Shown here: positions 1 to 10,401 of the stretch, piece after piece
Layout: every line of letters starts with the position of its first letter
Position numbering within the stretch: the first letter of the stretch is position 1
Notes under the pieces: model-generated
Told to the model about the DNA's origin: nothing
What the model saw: the letters and a program-made list of their open reading frames with translations, nothing else
Databases searched by the model: none
DNA from: Apiosordaria backusii
Lineage: Eukaryota > Ascomycota > Sordariomycetes > Sordariales > Lasiosphaeriaceae
Assembly (NCBI GenBank): GCA_030549205.1
Contig: JAUKTV010000007.1
Coordinates: 992,001-1,056,000 of the forward strand
DNA length: 64,000 nt
Direction of reading: 5' to 3'
Translations under genes and position numbers: made by a program

Positions 1-460
1 TTTGTTTCCTATATTCAGCATCACACCATCTTTTCTCTCTCTTTGTCAAAAAGTACTCACTCTCATAATCCGTCCACCTACCCCTCCCCCTCCCATCACC
101 GGGTACCCCCCTCCTAACCTCCTTCCTCAAACTCCCAACAGTGTACTCCCTCTCCGCAGCCGTCATCCCCAGCAACCCCTCCGAAGAAGGGCTCGTCCTG
201 AGCAACATCCCTGTATGTTCATGGTCATTTCCCTCCAAATCCTCTTCATCATCATCATCATCATCTTTCTGAGCATCATCCTCCTCAGCCGTCCCATCCA
301 ATGCACTGCCAAGTCGTGACCGGTAAGAATGACTGTGTAAATGCGCCTCCTCAAGCGGAATCACAACATCCGCCACACTTCTCATCACATAACCACCACC
401 ACCACCACCACCCCGTGGCGGCTGGGGACTTTTCCATAGAGTCGATATCGTTCGTAACAT
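1..460 (-). CDS. MFS transporter, N-terminal part (partial)
   Basis: The start codon is at 458-460 in a good context (GCCGCAATG). Exon 1 (61-460) is open for 133 codons. It encodes a Gly run near residue 17, a run of six Asp, and then an EYTVGSLRKEVRRGVPGDG segment followed by WTDYE. To me this is the cytosolic N-terminus typical of fungal SV2-like major facilitator transporters, just before the first membrane helix. A GTGAGT donor (55-60) and a TATAG acceptor (9-10) bound a 52-bp intron, and the first codons of exon 2 (R-N-K) fit the same family. The twelve membrane helices lie beyond the left edge, so the family call rests on the N-terminal motif only. Substrate is unknown. The open frame itself is certain; the product is an inference. 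Confidence 0.6.
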   Translation of the reverse strand, partial: MLRTISTLWKSPQPPRGGGGGGGYVMRSVADVVIPLEEAHLHSHSYRSRLGSALDGTAEEDDAQKDDDDDDEEDLEGNDHEHTGMLLRTSPSSEGLLGMTAAEREYTVGSLRKEVRRGVPGDGRGRGRWTDYESEYFLTKREKRWCDAEYRKQ

Positions 461-2176
461 TGCGGCCCCCCTTTTTTTGGTCTCGTTACCCCTTTTTGAT
501 GATGGTGTGTTGGTTGTGTTGAACGGGAAACGGGAAACGGGAAACTGGTACCGTCCCCACTATATGCCTGCCTGCCTGTCTGCCGTTGAATCGGCACGGT
601 GCGGTATGCACACTCCTGCAAATTGGCACAGCTGCTGAACCTCGGGCGACAGTGTCAAAAAAGGGGGTTTTGCCGAGTTTCCTTTTTGTTTTTTTGAGAC
701 AGTGAGAGTCGAGATTGTAATAAGTGAGTCGTCAGATGATGGATTTAGTGGGATTTGATATTGAGGCTGAGAATTGCCAAAACCCGGGGTTGATTGTTGT
801 GAGAGAGGACGGTTACGGATACGGCTGAGCGTTCACCGTTTTGACGTACACCGTTTCAAGGTGGAAAGCGGCAGGGGTTCCCGCTGTGTTGTGGGTAGGG
901 TTGGCGCAGGCATTAAACGGTCATGTCAAAGGCGAACTTCTAAACAGAATAGTATTTTCTAACAATCTTCTCGTTCAAAGATTCAGCTAAAACCAAAAGC
1001 CACTTTGAGCCGCAGATTCAGGAGAAGAAGTTGAATCTTGTGCAACGCCGGGTTGTCGGGTGGTCCTTCCAACACCCGTCGTTCATGATCCGTCTCGGTC
1101 GGCTATTTTCGCACTGTGACTACCTGGAAGCTGCAGCGACTCGCGCACACTGTGTGTCAGGGGACCATGGAACACCAGGCGGAACCCACAACCCTGGTTT
1201 CCGCTGGCGTGGAACTTCTCGGGCATGGAAGCTGTCAATGTCTCAGTGACGCCCCCACTGAAAGCGAAACCGAGAAGCCACCGCTGCCACCTACCAGCAG
1301 GAAGAACCTCACCTCGCAGCTGTGAAGCTTGCATCATCGGGGTATCGAGTTCACCCGAGGCTCCGGATTGCCATCTCAATCTTGGTGAAATACTGTGCAC
1401 GTTTCGGTGGGAGGAGCACGTGGAATAAGCCAGCGTCAATGTGTCCAGTGATGTTCAACCGCTGCGAACCGTGCAGGAGTGGTCATGAGCCCGGTTGCAG
1501 GATGATGTCAAAGTGTGGCAGGTTTGCGCAATCTTCTTGACGACTCGAAAATGGGCAAGAATGACACGGAATATAACAAATTCATCGTTTTTTTCCTGGC
1601 ATATCAATCTGAGAAAAAAAGGCGGTGGAAAGAGTTTGGTTCTGATATCAGATAGATGCACTCGGTGTGGTCTCCGCCAATCTGCCCCCCCTTAACAATT
1701 ATTCAAAAAGCTACGGCGGGCGACACATCACATTATAAACTTACCCCTGAAATTGTTGGCCCTGCTCATCCCACTCTCCCATTCACAATAGCAATTCCGA
1801 GATGAACACGAGTAACCAACCACCGTGATCTTACATGCATTTGGAGTGTCACCGCCCCTTATTCGAGGTGTTCCCTGTGTTGCCCGAGTTTGTAAGCAAA
1901 TAATCAGGAGCAACATACGGGTTCTCTTCACCTCTGGGCAACTCAACACCAATTTAAAGTTAACATCGCATGCTATGCTGTCGGTCTATTTTGAATCATC
2001 ATAAGTACGTAGGTTAAGGGCCCGAATTATGTACTGTGCCTGGATAAGAAATACCCTCGAGTCAACCTTAGTGAAGTCCTTCACTCCATTCTTTTGGGGC
2101 CATTGCTGCCTTCCCCGTATTATCATTACATTTCCTCCATTATGCACCTTGCCAAATTGTCCCAGCTTTTTCGATT
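461..2176. other. intergenic, 5' side of the MFS gene
   Basis: No supportable gene. The short open frames on both strands lack coding character. It holds the upstream region of the MFS gene, with a perfect 7-bp tandem repeat at 523-543, and the 3' flank of the ERG5-like gene. Confidence 0.5.
523..543. repeat. 7-bp tandem repeat, 3 copies
   Basis: Three exact copies of ACGGGAA, 63-83 bp upstream of the MFS start codon. Seen directly. Function unknown. Confidence 0.8.
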
Positions 2177-3895
2177 TTAATCCCATTTCCGCTTCTTAAA
2201 AGCAAGCTGAGCGCCATCCTATGTAAAGTTAACAAAACGAAAATAGTAGCATCCAGTCAGTAGGTAACTTACCATGGGGAATAGAGTGGCAAACACCTTG
2301 ATCTCCTCCGACTTTGGCGTAGCGTGGTGCGTCCAATCCAACTCCAGCGAGGCCTTGCCAATCATGCCTGCAAAAGTCATGGGCACATATCTTCTCGCAA
2401 GGCAGTCATGGGGACCCGCTCCAAACACAAGCCAATTCTTGGTCTTGGTCTCAGCATCGCCAGTGATCCACCTGTCTGGGTCGAAGTACTCAGGGTTGGG
2501 GTACACAGCAGGATCGTGAAGAGCCGGATAGCACGACGGAATAATCATGGAACCCTTGGGAACCGTGTAGTTGGGCGTAACCGGGAAGTCTTTGAGCGCA
2601 AGGTAGGGAACGAAAATGACGGGTGGTCTCCAGCGGAGGACCTCCTTGACAACCGCGTTGGTGTAGATGAGTGATTCGATCATATCGAGATCAAAGGGCT
2701 TGGTTCTGTCACCTCTCCGAGCGGCCAGGTTCTCCTCTCGCACCTTGTCAAGCACATCAGGCCGTTGAGCAAGAACCTGGAACATCCAGGTCGTGGCGCT
2801 GCTCGAGGCATCTTGCGAAGCGAAGAGGAAGGTGAAAAGCGTCTCGGAAATCTCCATGTCGGTAAACTCGCGGATCAGGTTCACTGGCTTCTCGACTCCC
2901 TCTTCCCCGGCGGCAATTCTTTCACGGTACCTGTTGGACTCGAGCATGTTGAGAACCCAGTGGTCAATGGTGCAGGTCGGGGCGGCACCGGTGGCCATAT
3001 TCTTCTTGCAGAGACCAGCACATCGGGCAAACTCTTCGTGAACCTCGTCGGCAACCTTCTTGCCAATCCACTGCTTGGTGAAGGGAATATACATGGAAAA
3101 GGGCACGTTGACCAGCTCCATGGCGGCAGTAACCTTGTAGAAGTCGTCGGCAATTCTTTGGCAAGCGTCGGCGGAAATGTAGTCGCCGAAGAAGGTGCGC
3201 AGAGAAAGAGCGCACTGAATCTCGCGGAACATGGTCATGAAGGCCGTTGGCTGGCCTTTGTTCGCTTCGCTGATGGCAACAAACTTGTCGAAGTACTCAC
3301 CCAAAACCTTCTCCTGAACCGGGAGATAAGTGGACAGAGCCTTGCTGGTGAATAGAGGGGCCAGTCCCCTGCGGAACTCGACGTGTACCTTGCCTGTGAG
3401 GAAGACCCAGGCCTTGTGGCTTAGGAGGTCTTTTGCGATGGGCACAATGCATGGCTCGGCGTACTGAGGCGACTTGAATACCTTGTGGGCGATATCGCGG
3501 TCGGAAGCGAGGACAACGAATCTACGAAGAACATGTCAGTATGGTGGTGAAAATTGGAAGAAAAGGCAAATCTACTTGTGGAAGACGGAGACACAGCTGA
3601 GGGGACCGCTTGCCCACTGCGCCAGATAGCCCTCGAATTTGGGGTCGAGAGCTTGCAAGAAGGGACCCATGAAGGGAACCTTAAAGCTGGGGCCGGCAAT
3701 GGAGCCTTTCCTGTAGATGTACATGACCTGGTCGTAGACCACCAAGCCGAGCAGGACGGTCACGACATATTGCCAGGTCTGCCACCCCTTGAAGTAGCTT
3801 GCAGCGAGGGAGAGAACTGATGATGGCTTCAGGTTCTGCAGAGTCTGAATAAGTTGCTCGGGCTGGCCAAACGAGGAGTTGACCATGTCAGCCAT
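2177..3895 (-). CDS. ERG5: Cytochrome P450 CYP61, sterol C-22 desaturase type
   Basis: Three exons (3576-3895, 2273-3521, 2177-2218) with two 54-bp introns give 536 residues, the usual CYP61 length. An N-terminal membrane anchor lies near residues 42-60. The I-helix FLFASQDASSSATTW near residue 340 is the CYP61/Erg5 signature. The ExxR (EVLR) and heme loop FGAGPHDCLARRYV follow, and the last exon supplies the typical C-terminus after FPM. Erg5 introduces the C22-C23 double bond of ergosterol in the ER membrane. The residue two after the heme Cys is Ala where the general P450 motif has Gly. It is divergent from a Zn2Cys6 regulator and lies near two more P450s, so it could be the housekeeping gene or a cluster-borne paralogue. 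The sequence alone does not decide this. A TATAAAATA lies about 100 bp upstream. Confidence 0.8.
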
Positions 3896-3996
3896 GTTGA
3901 CGTTGTTGCTGGAGGGAGTGGCAGTCGGTGGGGGTCGAGTGCGGGTTCCGGGAAACCTTCAGTGGAAGTGGGAGCAAAGATTGGGCACGCCATGGT

Positions 3997-4005
3997 TATT
4001 TTATA
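3997..4005 (-). promoter_or_regulatory. TATA-like element of the ERG5-type gene
   Basis: On the minus strand this reads TATAAAATA, 102-110 bp upstream of the ATG at 3895, a plausible core promoter distance. Confidence 0.45.
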
Positions 4006-4013
4006 CTATGGAG

Positions 4014-4023
4014 CGGACATCCG
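4014..4023. promoter_or_regulatory. CGG-N4-CCG inverted repeat, candidate zinc-cluster site
   Basis: CGGACATCCG is a perfect inverted CGG pair. It sits in the divergent intergenic region between the ERG5-type P450 and the Zn2Cys6 regulator. Inverted CGG triplets are the known target class of Zn2Cys6 dimers. That the neighbouring regulator binds it is an inference. The site is short enough to occur by chance. Confidence 0.3.
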
Positions 4024-4513
4024 CGGCTCTCAAAAATGTCACGCCAGTTTTTTTCTTTTGCTCGGAACGCTTCTCAGTAACGTCGCCAGCAACGGCTGCC
4101 AATTTGGAAGGCAGGAACGTTGTGCATCGTTGCTGTGATTGTGAAAGAGTAGGTGTCCAAATTAGGACTAGTCTCCGAATGTTGTACAGATGCCAAGCCG
4201 GACGCTATCTCACGCTCCTTGGCCGACAGTGCTGCCCTGTCTTCGGTGAAGGGTGCGCGTGCACTGTGTGCCGAGGGCGTGGATGCTGTCCCTGCCAAGG
4301 GCTTCCAGCCAATCGGCCCTGTTGCGACGAAGAGAGGGCCAGCGGCGTCTAGTCCTCTTTCGGAACACTGTTGAATGGTATACATACGAGGACGCGGGGG
4401 ACAGGATTGCACCCTGACCATAGACACTTGAACCACAGAACCTTTTTTTTCTTTTTGATTGCCCAATTACACTCGATAAGCCTGCCTCTCACAGACATTT
4501 TCTCCCAGGTACC

Positions 4514-6118
4514 ATGCGCCACACGCTCCGGCGGTCGTGCTCTGCATGCGCTCGATCCAAACACAGCTGCGATCTTGGCACTCCCCGCTGCTCCCGTTGT
4601 ATCAAACGCAAAGTCCAGTGTTCCTACGCAAACGAACCCTTGACAGGACGGGGTTCCGGTTCTATTGCCCCTCCTCCGTCCCAAAACACAATCATTCCCC
4701 TTGGCGCCAGGTTTGCGTCTGTTGATCCTTTCGAGTCCTACCCACAGACCAGACTGCCCCGAGAGCACGTCCAGCGTCTCATTCACAGCTTTCTCCACAA
4801 GATCGCTTTCCAATACTACCCTCTGGACCTCAGCGCAACCTCGAATCCTTTTCTGGTGTCTTGGTGGCCCCTTGCGCTGGGTGATCCAGCCTTGTTTCAC
4901 GTCTCACTACAGACAGCATGTCTCGACGAAGAGCTGCTCGCCCAAAAGGGCTTTCAAGCCTCGACAGTCCTCATGGCCGACTCCGTGGCATTGCTCCGCC
5001 GAAAGGTTGAAGACTCAACTCTTGCCGTGCAAGACGGCACCATGAACTCTGTTATCACGTTGACGGCTATCGAGGTGAGCCATTTCCATCACTCGTGTTG
5101 GCTCTCGCCCGTTGGCTAACGCTGTGCACAGTTTGGGAAAGGCAACACAAGAGTCAGCGATATGCATGTAGCTGGAGTCAAAAGACTGGTCAACCTACGA
5201 GGCGGTATCAGTGCCGTCCGACAGACAAGTCCACTTACAGCCAGGATGGTCAGCTGGTAGGTTCACTCACCTGGTCCCTTATATTAATGCACCATACTGA
5301 TCAATTTCAACAGGGTATCACTGGTCATCATGGGGCATCCGCAGTTTGACACCCAGGACGACGCCGGTATAGGGGACGGCATACCTCCAATACCAGAATG
5401 GCAGCTGGACTCACCCATGCCCGAGGGTGAACTCAGTAACCTCGATATCGACTTTCCGGTCAAGAACGTTCTGGTGCGTCTCCGCAGAGTATTTCAACGG
5501 GCACAAGCTGGCATCCCGTTTCCCAACACACGACTACACGACCTCACATGCTTCGTCGTACATCGACTTCTACTCTCAACCCCCAATCCTTCTGTGGGTT
5601 CTCAACCAACACCCATGACTGAATGTATCCGCTACGGCATCGTCCTTTACATGTTCATCATCCAGGGGCCGACATACTTCTCCCACGCCGTCATCATGAA
5701 CACCCTCGTTGCCCGCTGTAGGGCATGCCTCGAGCAACTCGACTCAACAAATCAAGCAGTCAACGTCTGGCTCGCCGCAGTTGGGCTAGTAGCCTCGACT
5801 GGTACACCACACTATCAGTGGTTCGTCGAAACAGCACACGCAATATCAGCTTCCTCGCAGCTCTGCAGTTGGACCGACACATTAGCCTGCATCAAGAGCT
5901 TGCTCTGGCTCGAAAGACTGCACAGCGAAGATATCTTCCGACCACATTGGGACGTGATCTTCGCACCAAGTAACGATAGAAATGATATCACCACAAGTGC
6001 AGATATCGCCCAACCAATAACACCCCGATCACTCACAATACGAGTGTTACCAAGAGGTTCTCCACCGAGAAAGAATTCCGGTGTTGTAACTAGTACCGAT
6101 ATCATAGGATTTGGATAA
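4514..6118 (+). CDS. Zn2Cys6 transcription factor, probable cluster regulator
   Basis: Exons 4514-5074, 5132-5256 and 5314-6118, joined at GTGAGC/CACAG and GTAGGT/ACAG sites, give 496 residues. A canonical binuclear zinc cluster (C-x2-C-x6-C-x6-C-x2-C-x6-C) starts at Cys10, almost at the N-terminus. The rest is a helical region of the kind seen in fungal regulators with a C6 N-terminus and an uncharacterised effector domain. I see no coiled coil after the zinc cluster. It is divergent from the ERG5-type P450 and convergent with the second P450. A zinc-cluster gene inside a P450 block usually regulates its neighbours, and I infer that role here. The third exon has an internal ATG at 5330, but the spliced frame is continuous from the zinc finger. 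Confidence 0.85.
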
Positions 6119-6788
6119 TTGCTAGTGACCAAAAGCCAAGAATACAAACTATTTGACGTCTACCAACAGATCACTAATCAAGCATCCCCGGCCAACAAAT
6201 GCTCTTAGAGAGAGCTGTGCCACATTCTGTGTACCGATGGCGCCAGGAAGGAATCTTAGCTTTAACTGTTGGCGCCACGGAGAGGATGCTGTTAATGCTT
6301 GGCCATCTTATGTAGAGTTACGATTGGTAAACTTGATTTGAGGCTTAAAAAGTTTATTTTAACGTCTAGAGTAGAGATTTTAGTGAAGACGTCAAAACTA
6401 GACTCTTTGAAAATGTCTGCTGGTACCATTAGCTTCTACTCGATGATTACACTACTGTCGTCAAGACTTTCTTGGCCAACATACAAAAAGCCAGAGATAG
6501 TGGATTCCTATTTTTCCAAATGCGACGTATGATAGGTCTCGGGTGATCATGCACATTGTATAAAATCTTGTTGGTGCTATCCCCCCATACATACGCCTTA
6601 TTCATCTGTTGCCTTTCTTGGACATAACAACACGGTTAGCACGTGAATCTATTTTTCTAACATAACATTCATTGTAATCCGATTTACATTCAATCCCGCT
6701 CCCCCCAACCCTCACAATAATCACAATAATCCTGTAAATGCATCCCCCCTATCTACCTAGTTTAAAACCAACATTCCCCCGTTCTAAA
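6119..6788. other. convergent intergenic region
   Basis: 3' flanks of the convergent regulator and second P450. Locally A/T-rich around 6330-6420. No gene seen. Confidence 0.5.
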
Positions 6789-8430
6789 TCACCCAGAAGC
6801 CAACCCAACCCTCACCTTACTCCCCCCGTGCCCCATATCCACCCTCCACCTCCCCCCTCCCTCCCACCCTTTTCGCACTCTCACCACAACCTCCGGATCC
6901 CTCTTCGGATTCAGCACCGTAACCGGATCATTAAAATCCAATTCCAGCTGCCTCTCCCAGTCCCCCCGTTCTGGCTCAATATCCGCCCTAACAACCAACA
7001 ACCCAACCAAAATCAAAATCTCCACCGCGGCAAACTGCCTCGCGGGACATAGATGCGGTGGTGCGCCCCACGCCAAAAAATCTGCTCCTCCCCTCTTGGT
7101 TTCCGGTTTGAGAAACCGCTCCGGATCAAACTCTTTAGCAGTGGGACCCCAGATTTTGGTAGAAGAATGAATAGCGTGCCCCGGCATCTGGAGGTAGTTA
7201 CCTTTTTTCAGGAGGAACTTGTCACTGTCGAGATAAGTGTCGGTGGTGACTTTGCGGATGGCGGCGTGGATGTGACGCGTTCTCTGCGTTTCTTGGAAGG
7301 TGGATAACAATAACGGGCAGGAGGTTTTCAAGGCGGAGACGTCGAGTACGTGATGCCCGGATTGGGGGGTGGAGATGGCATGGGAGAGGATCTCGTCGCG
7401 GATGGAGGATAACAGGGAGGGGCGGGAGAAGATCTCGTGGATGGTCCAGAAGAAGGTCGGGACGGTGTTGGAGAGCATACCTATGGGGAGGGTGGCTTGC
7501 TGTTTGATTGCGTCGGGGAGGGAAACGCCCGAGGAGAGGAGGCAGGACCAGCGGGAGGTGAAGAGGAGGGAGGCATCCGGGGGATGGAGGCGCAGTAGGC
7601 GGAGTGGGCATCAAAAACGGTTTGGCGGGCGGTGTAGCCTTTTTTGAGGAGGTCGAAGTCAATGCCCTGGGGGTTGTTAGAATGTGAGATTGTAAAGGGG
7701 ATGATAAGGGGGTTGGGGACTTACGGAGATGTGGGCTGATAGATGGGAGTGCCATGTCCTGAAATCAGAGGTGAGTGAGGGTTGGAGAAGGGATGGGATG
7801 GGATGGGGGGGAGTACCAAAAGGCTTTGTAAACCTCTGGATCGAGAAAGGGGTGTTGATTCCCGTAGACGCCGCAGCTGCTGGCTTGAGTTATAGCGTGT
7901 CTAGCCCAGTCTAGGAGTTTGATTTTCTTATCTTTACCATCACCAAGTAAAAGGTCAATGTCGATTAGTGCTCTCTGGGCCATCCTCAAATTCATCTCGT
8001 CCAACTGAGGCCCGGGAGCCAAACTGGTTTTCATGGCATGGCTAAAGTCAGTTGTGAGGTTTGTTTCACCAAATAACTTATCAGTGGCATCGCTTGCGTC
8101 TCCCCATCTCCTTGCCACGGTTTGAATCATGGGCCGGAAGGAGAGGGCTCTGCTTTGACGCTGAATCAGGGGCAAAAGCCGGGTAGAGACAGAGGTGTAG
8201 AGTTTGAAATTCAAGATTCCAAGGGTGTAGATTTCGGTGGTTTCATCGTTGCGTATCACGCTGTGGTAGGATGGGCCGCTGGTGATGATGCCTATGAGAT
8301 GTCCGATCAGGGGTATCTTGGAGCGAAGACGGGTGGGTTCCTTGGGGTCATCGTTCCAAACCAGCAGATAATCTGCCAGGTAGGCAAGTGAGATGACTCC
8401 AACGAGCCCGTAAAGAATGGCTGTGATCAT
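6789..8430 (-). CDS. Cytochrome P450 (CYP7/CYP8-like) with one internal frameshift
   Basis: Exon 1 (7817-8430) starts at an ATG before a membrane anchor. A 34-nt exon (7725-7758) and a long exon (6789-7666) follow, each separated by a 58-bp intron. The long exon begins in frame but must shift once: the upstream frame holds up to the Ile-Pro just before a G5 run (C5 on the coding strand) at 7579-7583. The downstream frame, from Asp-Ala-Ser-Leu-Leu-Phe through SNTVPTFFW to the heme loop FLAWGAPPHLCPARQFA, is one base off. One extra C would give a continuous protein of about 508 residues. The NTxPxxFW I-helix without the usual Thr and the CPAR heme loop match fungal P450s related to sterol 7-alpha-hydroxylase/prostacyclin synthase. 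Either the copy is dead or the homopolymer is miscalled. Substrate unknown. Confidence 0.7.
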
Positions 8431-10401
8431 GATTGTTGCGCGCCGCCTGGGTTGCGATTGGATTCCTCGGGAGATTCTCAGTCGGACTTGATCGGGTCGG
8501 AAACACAAGGCAAGGCAGCAAATCTGTGTATCCCACCATGGAAAGCTCGGAAGGTGCGGACCGCCCAAGTGTCGGTGCTCCCCAGTGAGATGGTTCCTCA
8601 GGTGTCACAAGTGGGAGCTTTGGAGGGGCTCCAGAGTTCAACATTGGATGACGAGAATATGACGGTTCCCAAGAGCGGCGCAGCATTTGTCTCCCGGGGT
8701 CTTGATCAATCAACGTGATGAGAGTGACTGCAGATAACAGCCTGCACTTTTCACCCGGGCACACTTCGCTAAGTTGGCCCTCCTTGGGTTCGCACCTCAC
8801 CCAGCCGAGCGGAGTCCGCATCCTTCAAAAGCTACTTTCTGGTTCAAGAGGGTCCGTACACAAGTGCTTACATACCAGGTATGTGTGAGTGGAGGCCCCG
8901 AGAACGCGGGCTTGGAGCTATCAACGGCCGGGCACACCCGTTATGGCCAAGCCCCGTCAACGGCAGTCCGGGGACCGTGCAGATAAGTCCGAACGGCCGG
9001 CAAATCGGCATTCATTCCATGGCACCATGTCTTGGGATTGATTCCTAATGGTCTGTGGGGTTCAAACTTCGCGACATAAAGCCGTCCAATGAATGTTCAA
9101 TTATCCTATTTGCGTCAGTTGATAAGGCAATGACCATGTGTGTGGCACCATAATCCCAAGGCTTGTACTGTAGTCTGACCCTAGCATTGCTGTGCCGCTC
9201 AGACAACTGCGCTATTTGATTTTATAACTACAAGTCAACGTAACCTTAGCCTTGTACCTAAGATCCAAGAACCAATAATTGGCCGAGGCTTGTCTAGCGG
9301 TTCCGACATGTAGGCACTGTGCAGTCCATGCATGTCATCAACCCCCCTCTTAGGATCCATTCGTGAATACTACTCGCTCACTTCCCACTGATATGGCCCC
9401 CGAAAGGGTTGCCCTATAAGGAAGCAGTTACATCTGAAACAGACGTGACTACGCCCGAAGCTGTGGATGTCATGTAGGGTTTCAATACTCCAGTCCAAGC
9501 AGGCCGCTGACTGTGTCAAAAGGATAGCTAGCGAACTGTGGCTTTCAAGAGCTCGGACTCTGGCTCGGTCTGGTCAGCAAAGCCTAACGTGAATCAGCTC
9601 GATTCACAACCGTGACACAGTAAATGGGTATCACGGCATCCACTTCCTTGATTATGTCAGTGATTCAGATGATGCTCCACATAGGTAGCCGAGGATGCAA
9701 CGCGGTGGCAGGCATTGAGTATCACTTGGTATTTATCTTCCCAGGGAGCTATCTGACCACCTCATAGACAAACTTGCTTCATGATTGTCCGTCAGCTCAC
9801 ATGCAGGCGGCGATATAGTACCTGATCCAGAGCTGGGTGCATGCACAGTATCAGCCGTCGGCCGAGTTGACGGGGTTACTCAGCAAAGCACATGTGAAAG
9901 CAGATAGAGATAGGATGGAAGGTGGAAGCGGGGAGCGTCGTAACCCATTCAATGGGACTCGCCAGCACTCCTAAGACCAGGAATTTAACCCGGTGTGTGG
10001 GGTCACAACAGGCTAAGCCGCACGGGTACTGAGGTGTGAGTGAATTCTCAACCTCACCGTCGCCTTGTACCACCCTGAAGGAACAGCTTATGCCTCCAGT
10101 CGTCTGGTTCGCTGTGAATGATAGGCCGAAGCCAGCAAGTGGATACCTCTGTTGCTCCGCAAGCCTGCTCCCAGGCTGACGGAAGTGAGTTGAATGACTT
10201 GATAGTGAAGTCGGGTGGGAGGATCTCGGGGTATAGAGGAGTAACCCCAGACTGTATACCTTCCATAGTATCGTTAAGCCTGCCCACAGGCAAACTCTCA
10301 TGAGTATAAATTCCCGGCTCCTTCGGCCTATCCCACAGAGGTTTCTTCTCTTTCTTCAACCCTGGCATCTTTCAGCCAGGAACACAACTAATTCAGACAT
10401 C
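8431..10401. other. divergent intergenic region between second and third P450
   Basis: About 2 kb with no gene I can support. It carries the promoters of two divergent P450 genes and several CGG/CCG triplets around 8930-9010. Minus-strand open frames around 9876-10368 have no recognisable protein character. Confidence 0.5.
10305..10310 (+). promoter_or_regulatory. TATA box of the third P450
   Basis: TATAAA within TGAGTATAAATTCC, 92 bp upstream of the ATG at 10402. It lies downstream of the longer in-frame ATG at 10300, which argues that 10402 is the real start. A direct CGG-N6-CGG follows at 10315-10326. Confidence 0.55.

Larger units (their letters stand above)
3896..4513. other. divergent promoter region
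   Basis: 618 bp between the divergent starts of the ERG5-type P450 and the regulator. It contains the TATA-like element and inverted CGG site listed separately. No gene seen. Confidence 0.5.

Noticed and set aside
10300..10401. 34-residue N-terminal extension of the third P450
   Set aside because: The upstream ATG lies before the TATA box, and the extension is not membrane-anchor-like.
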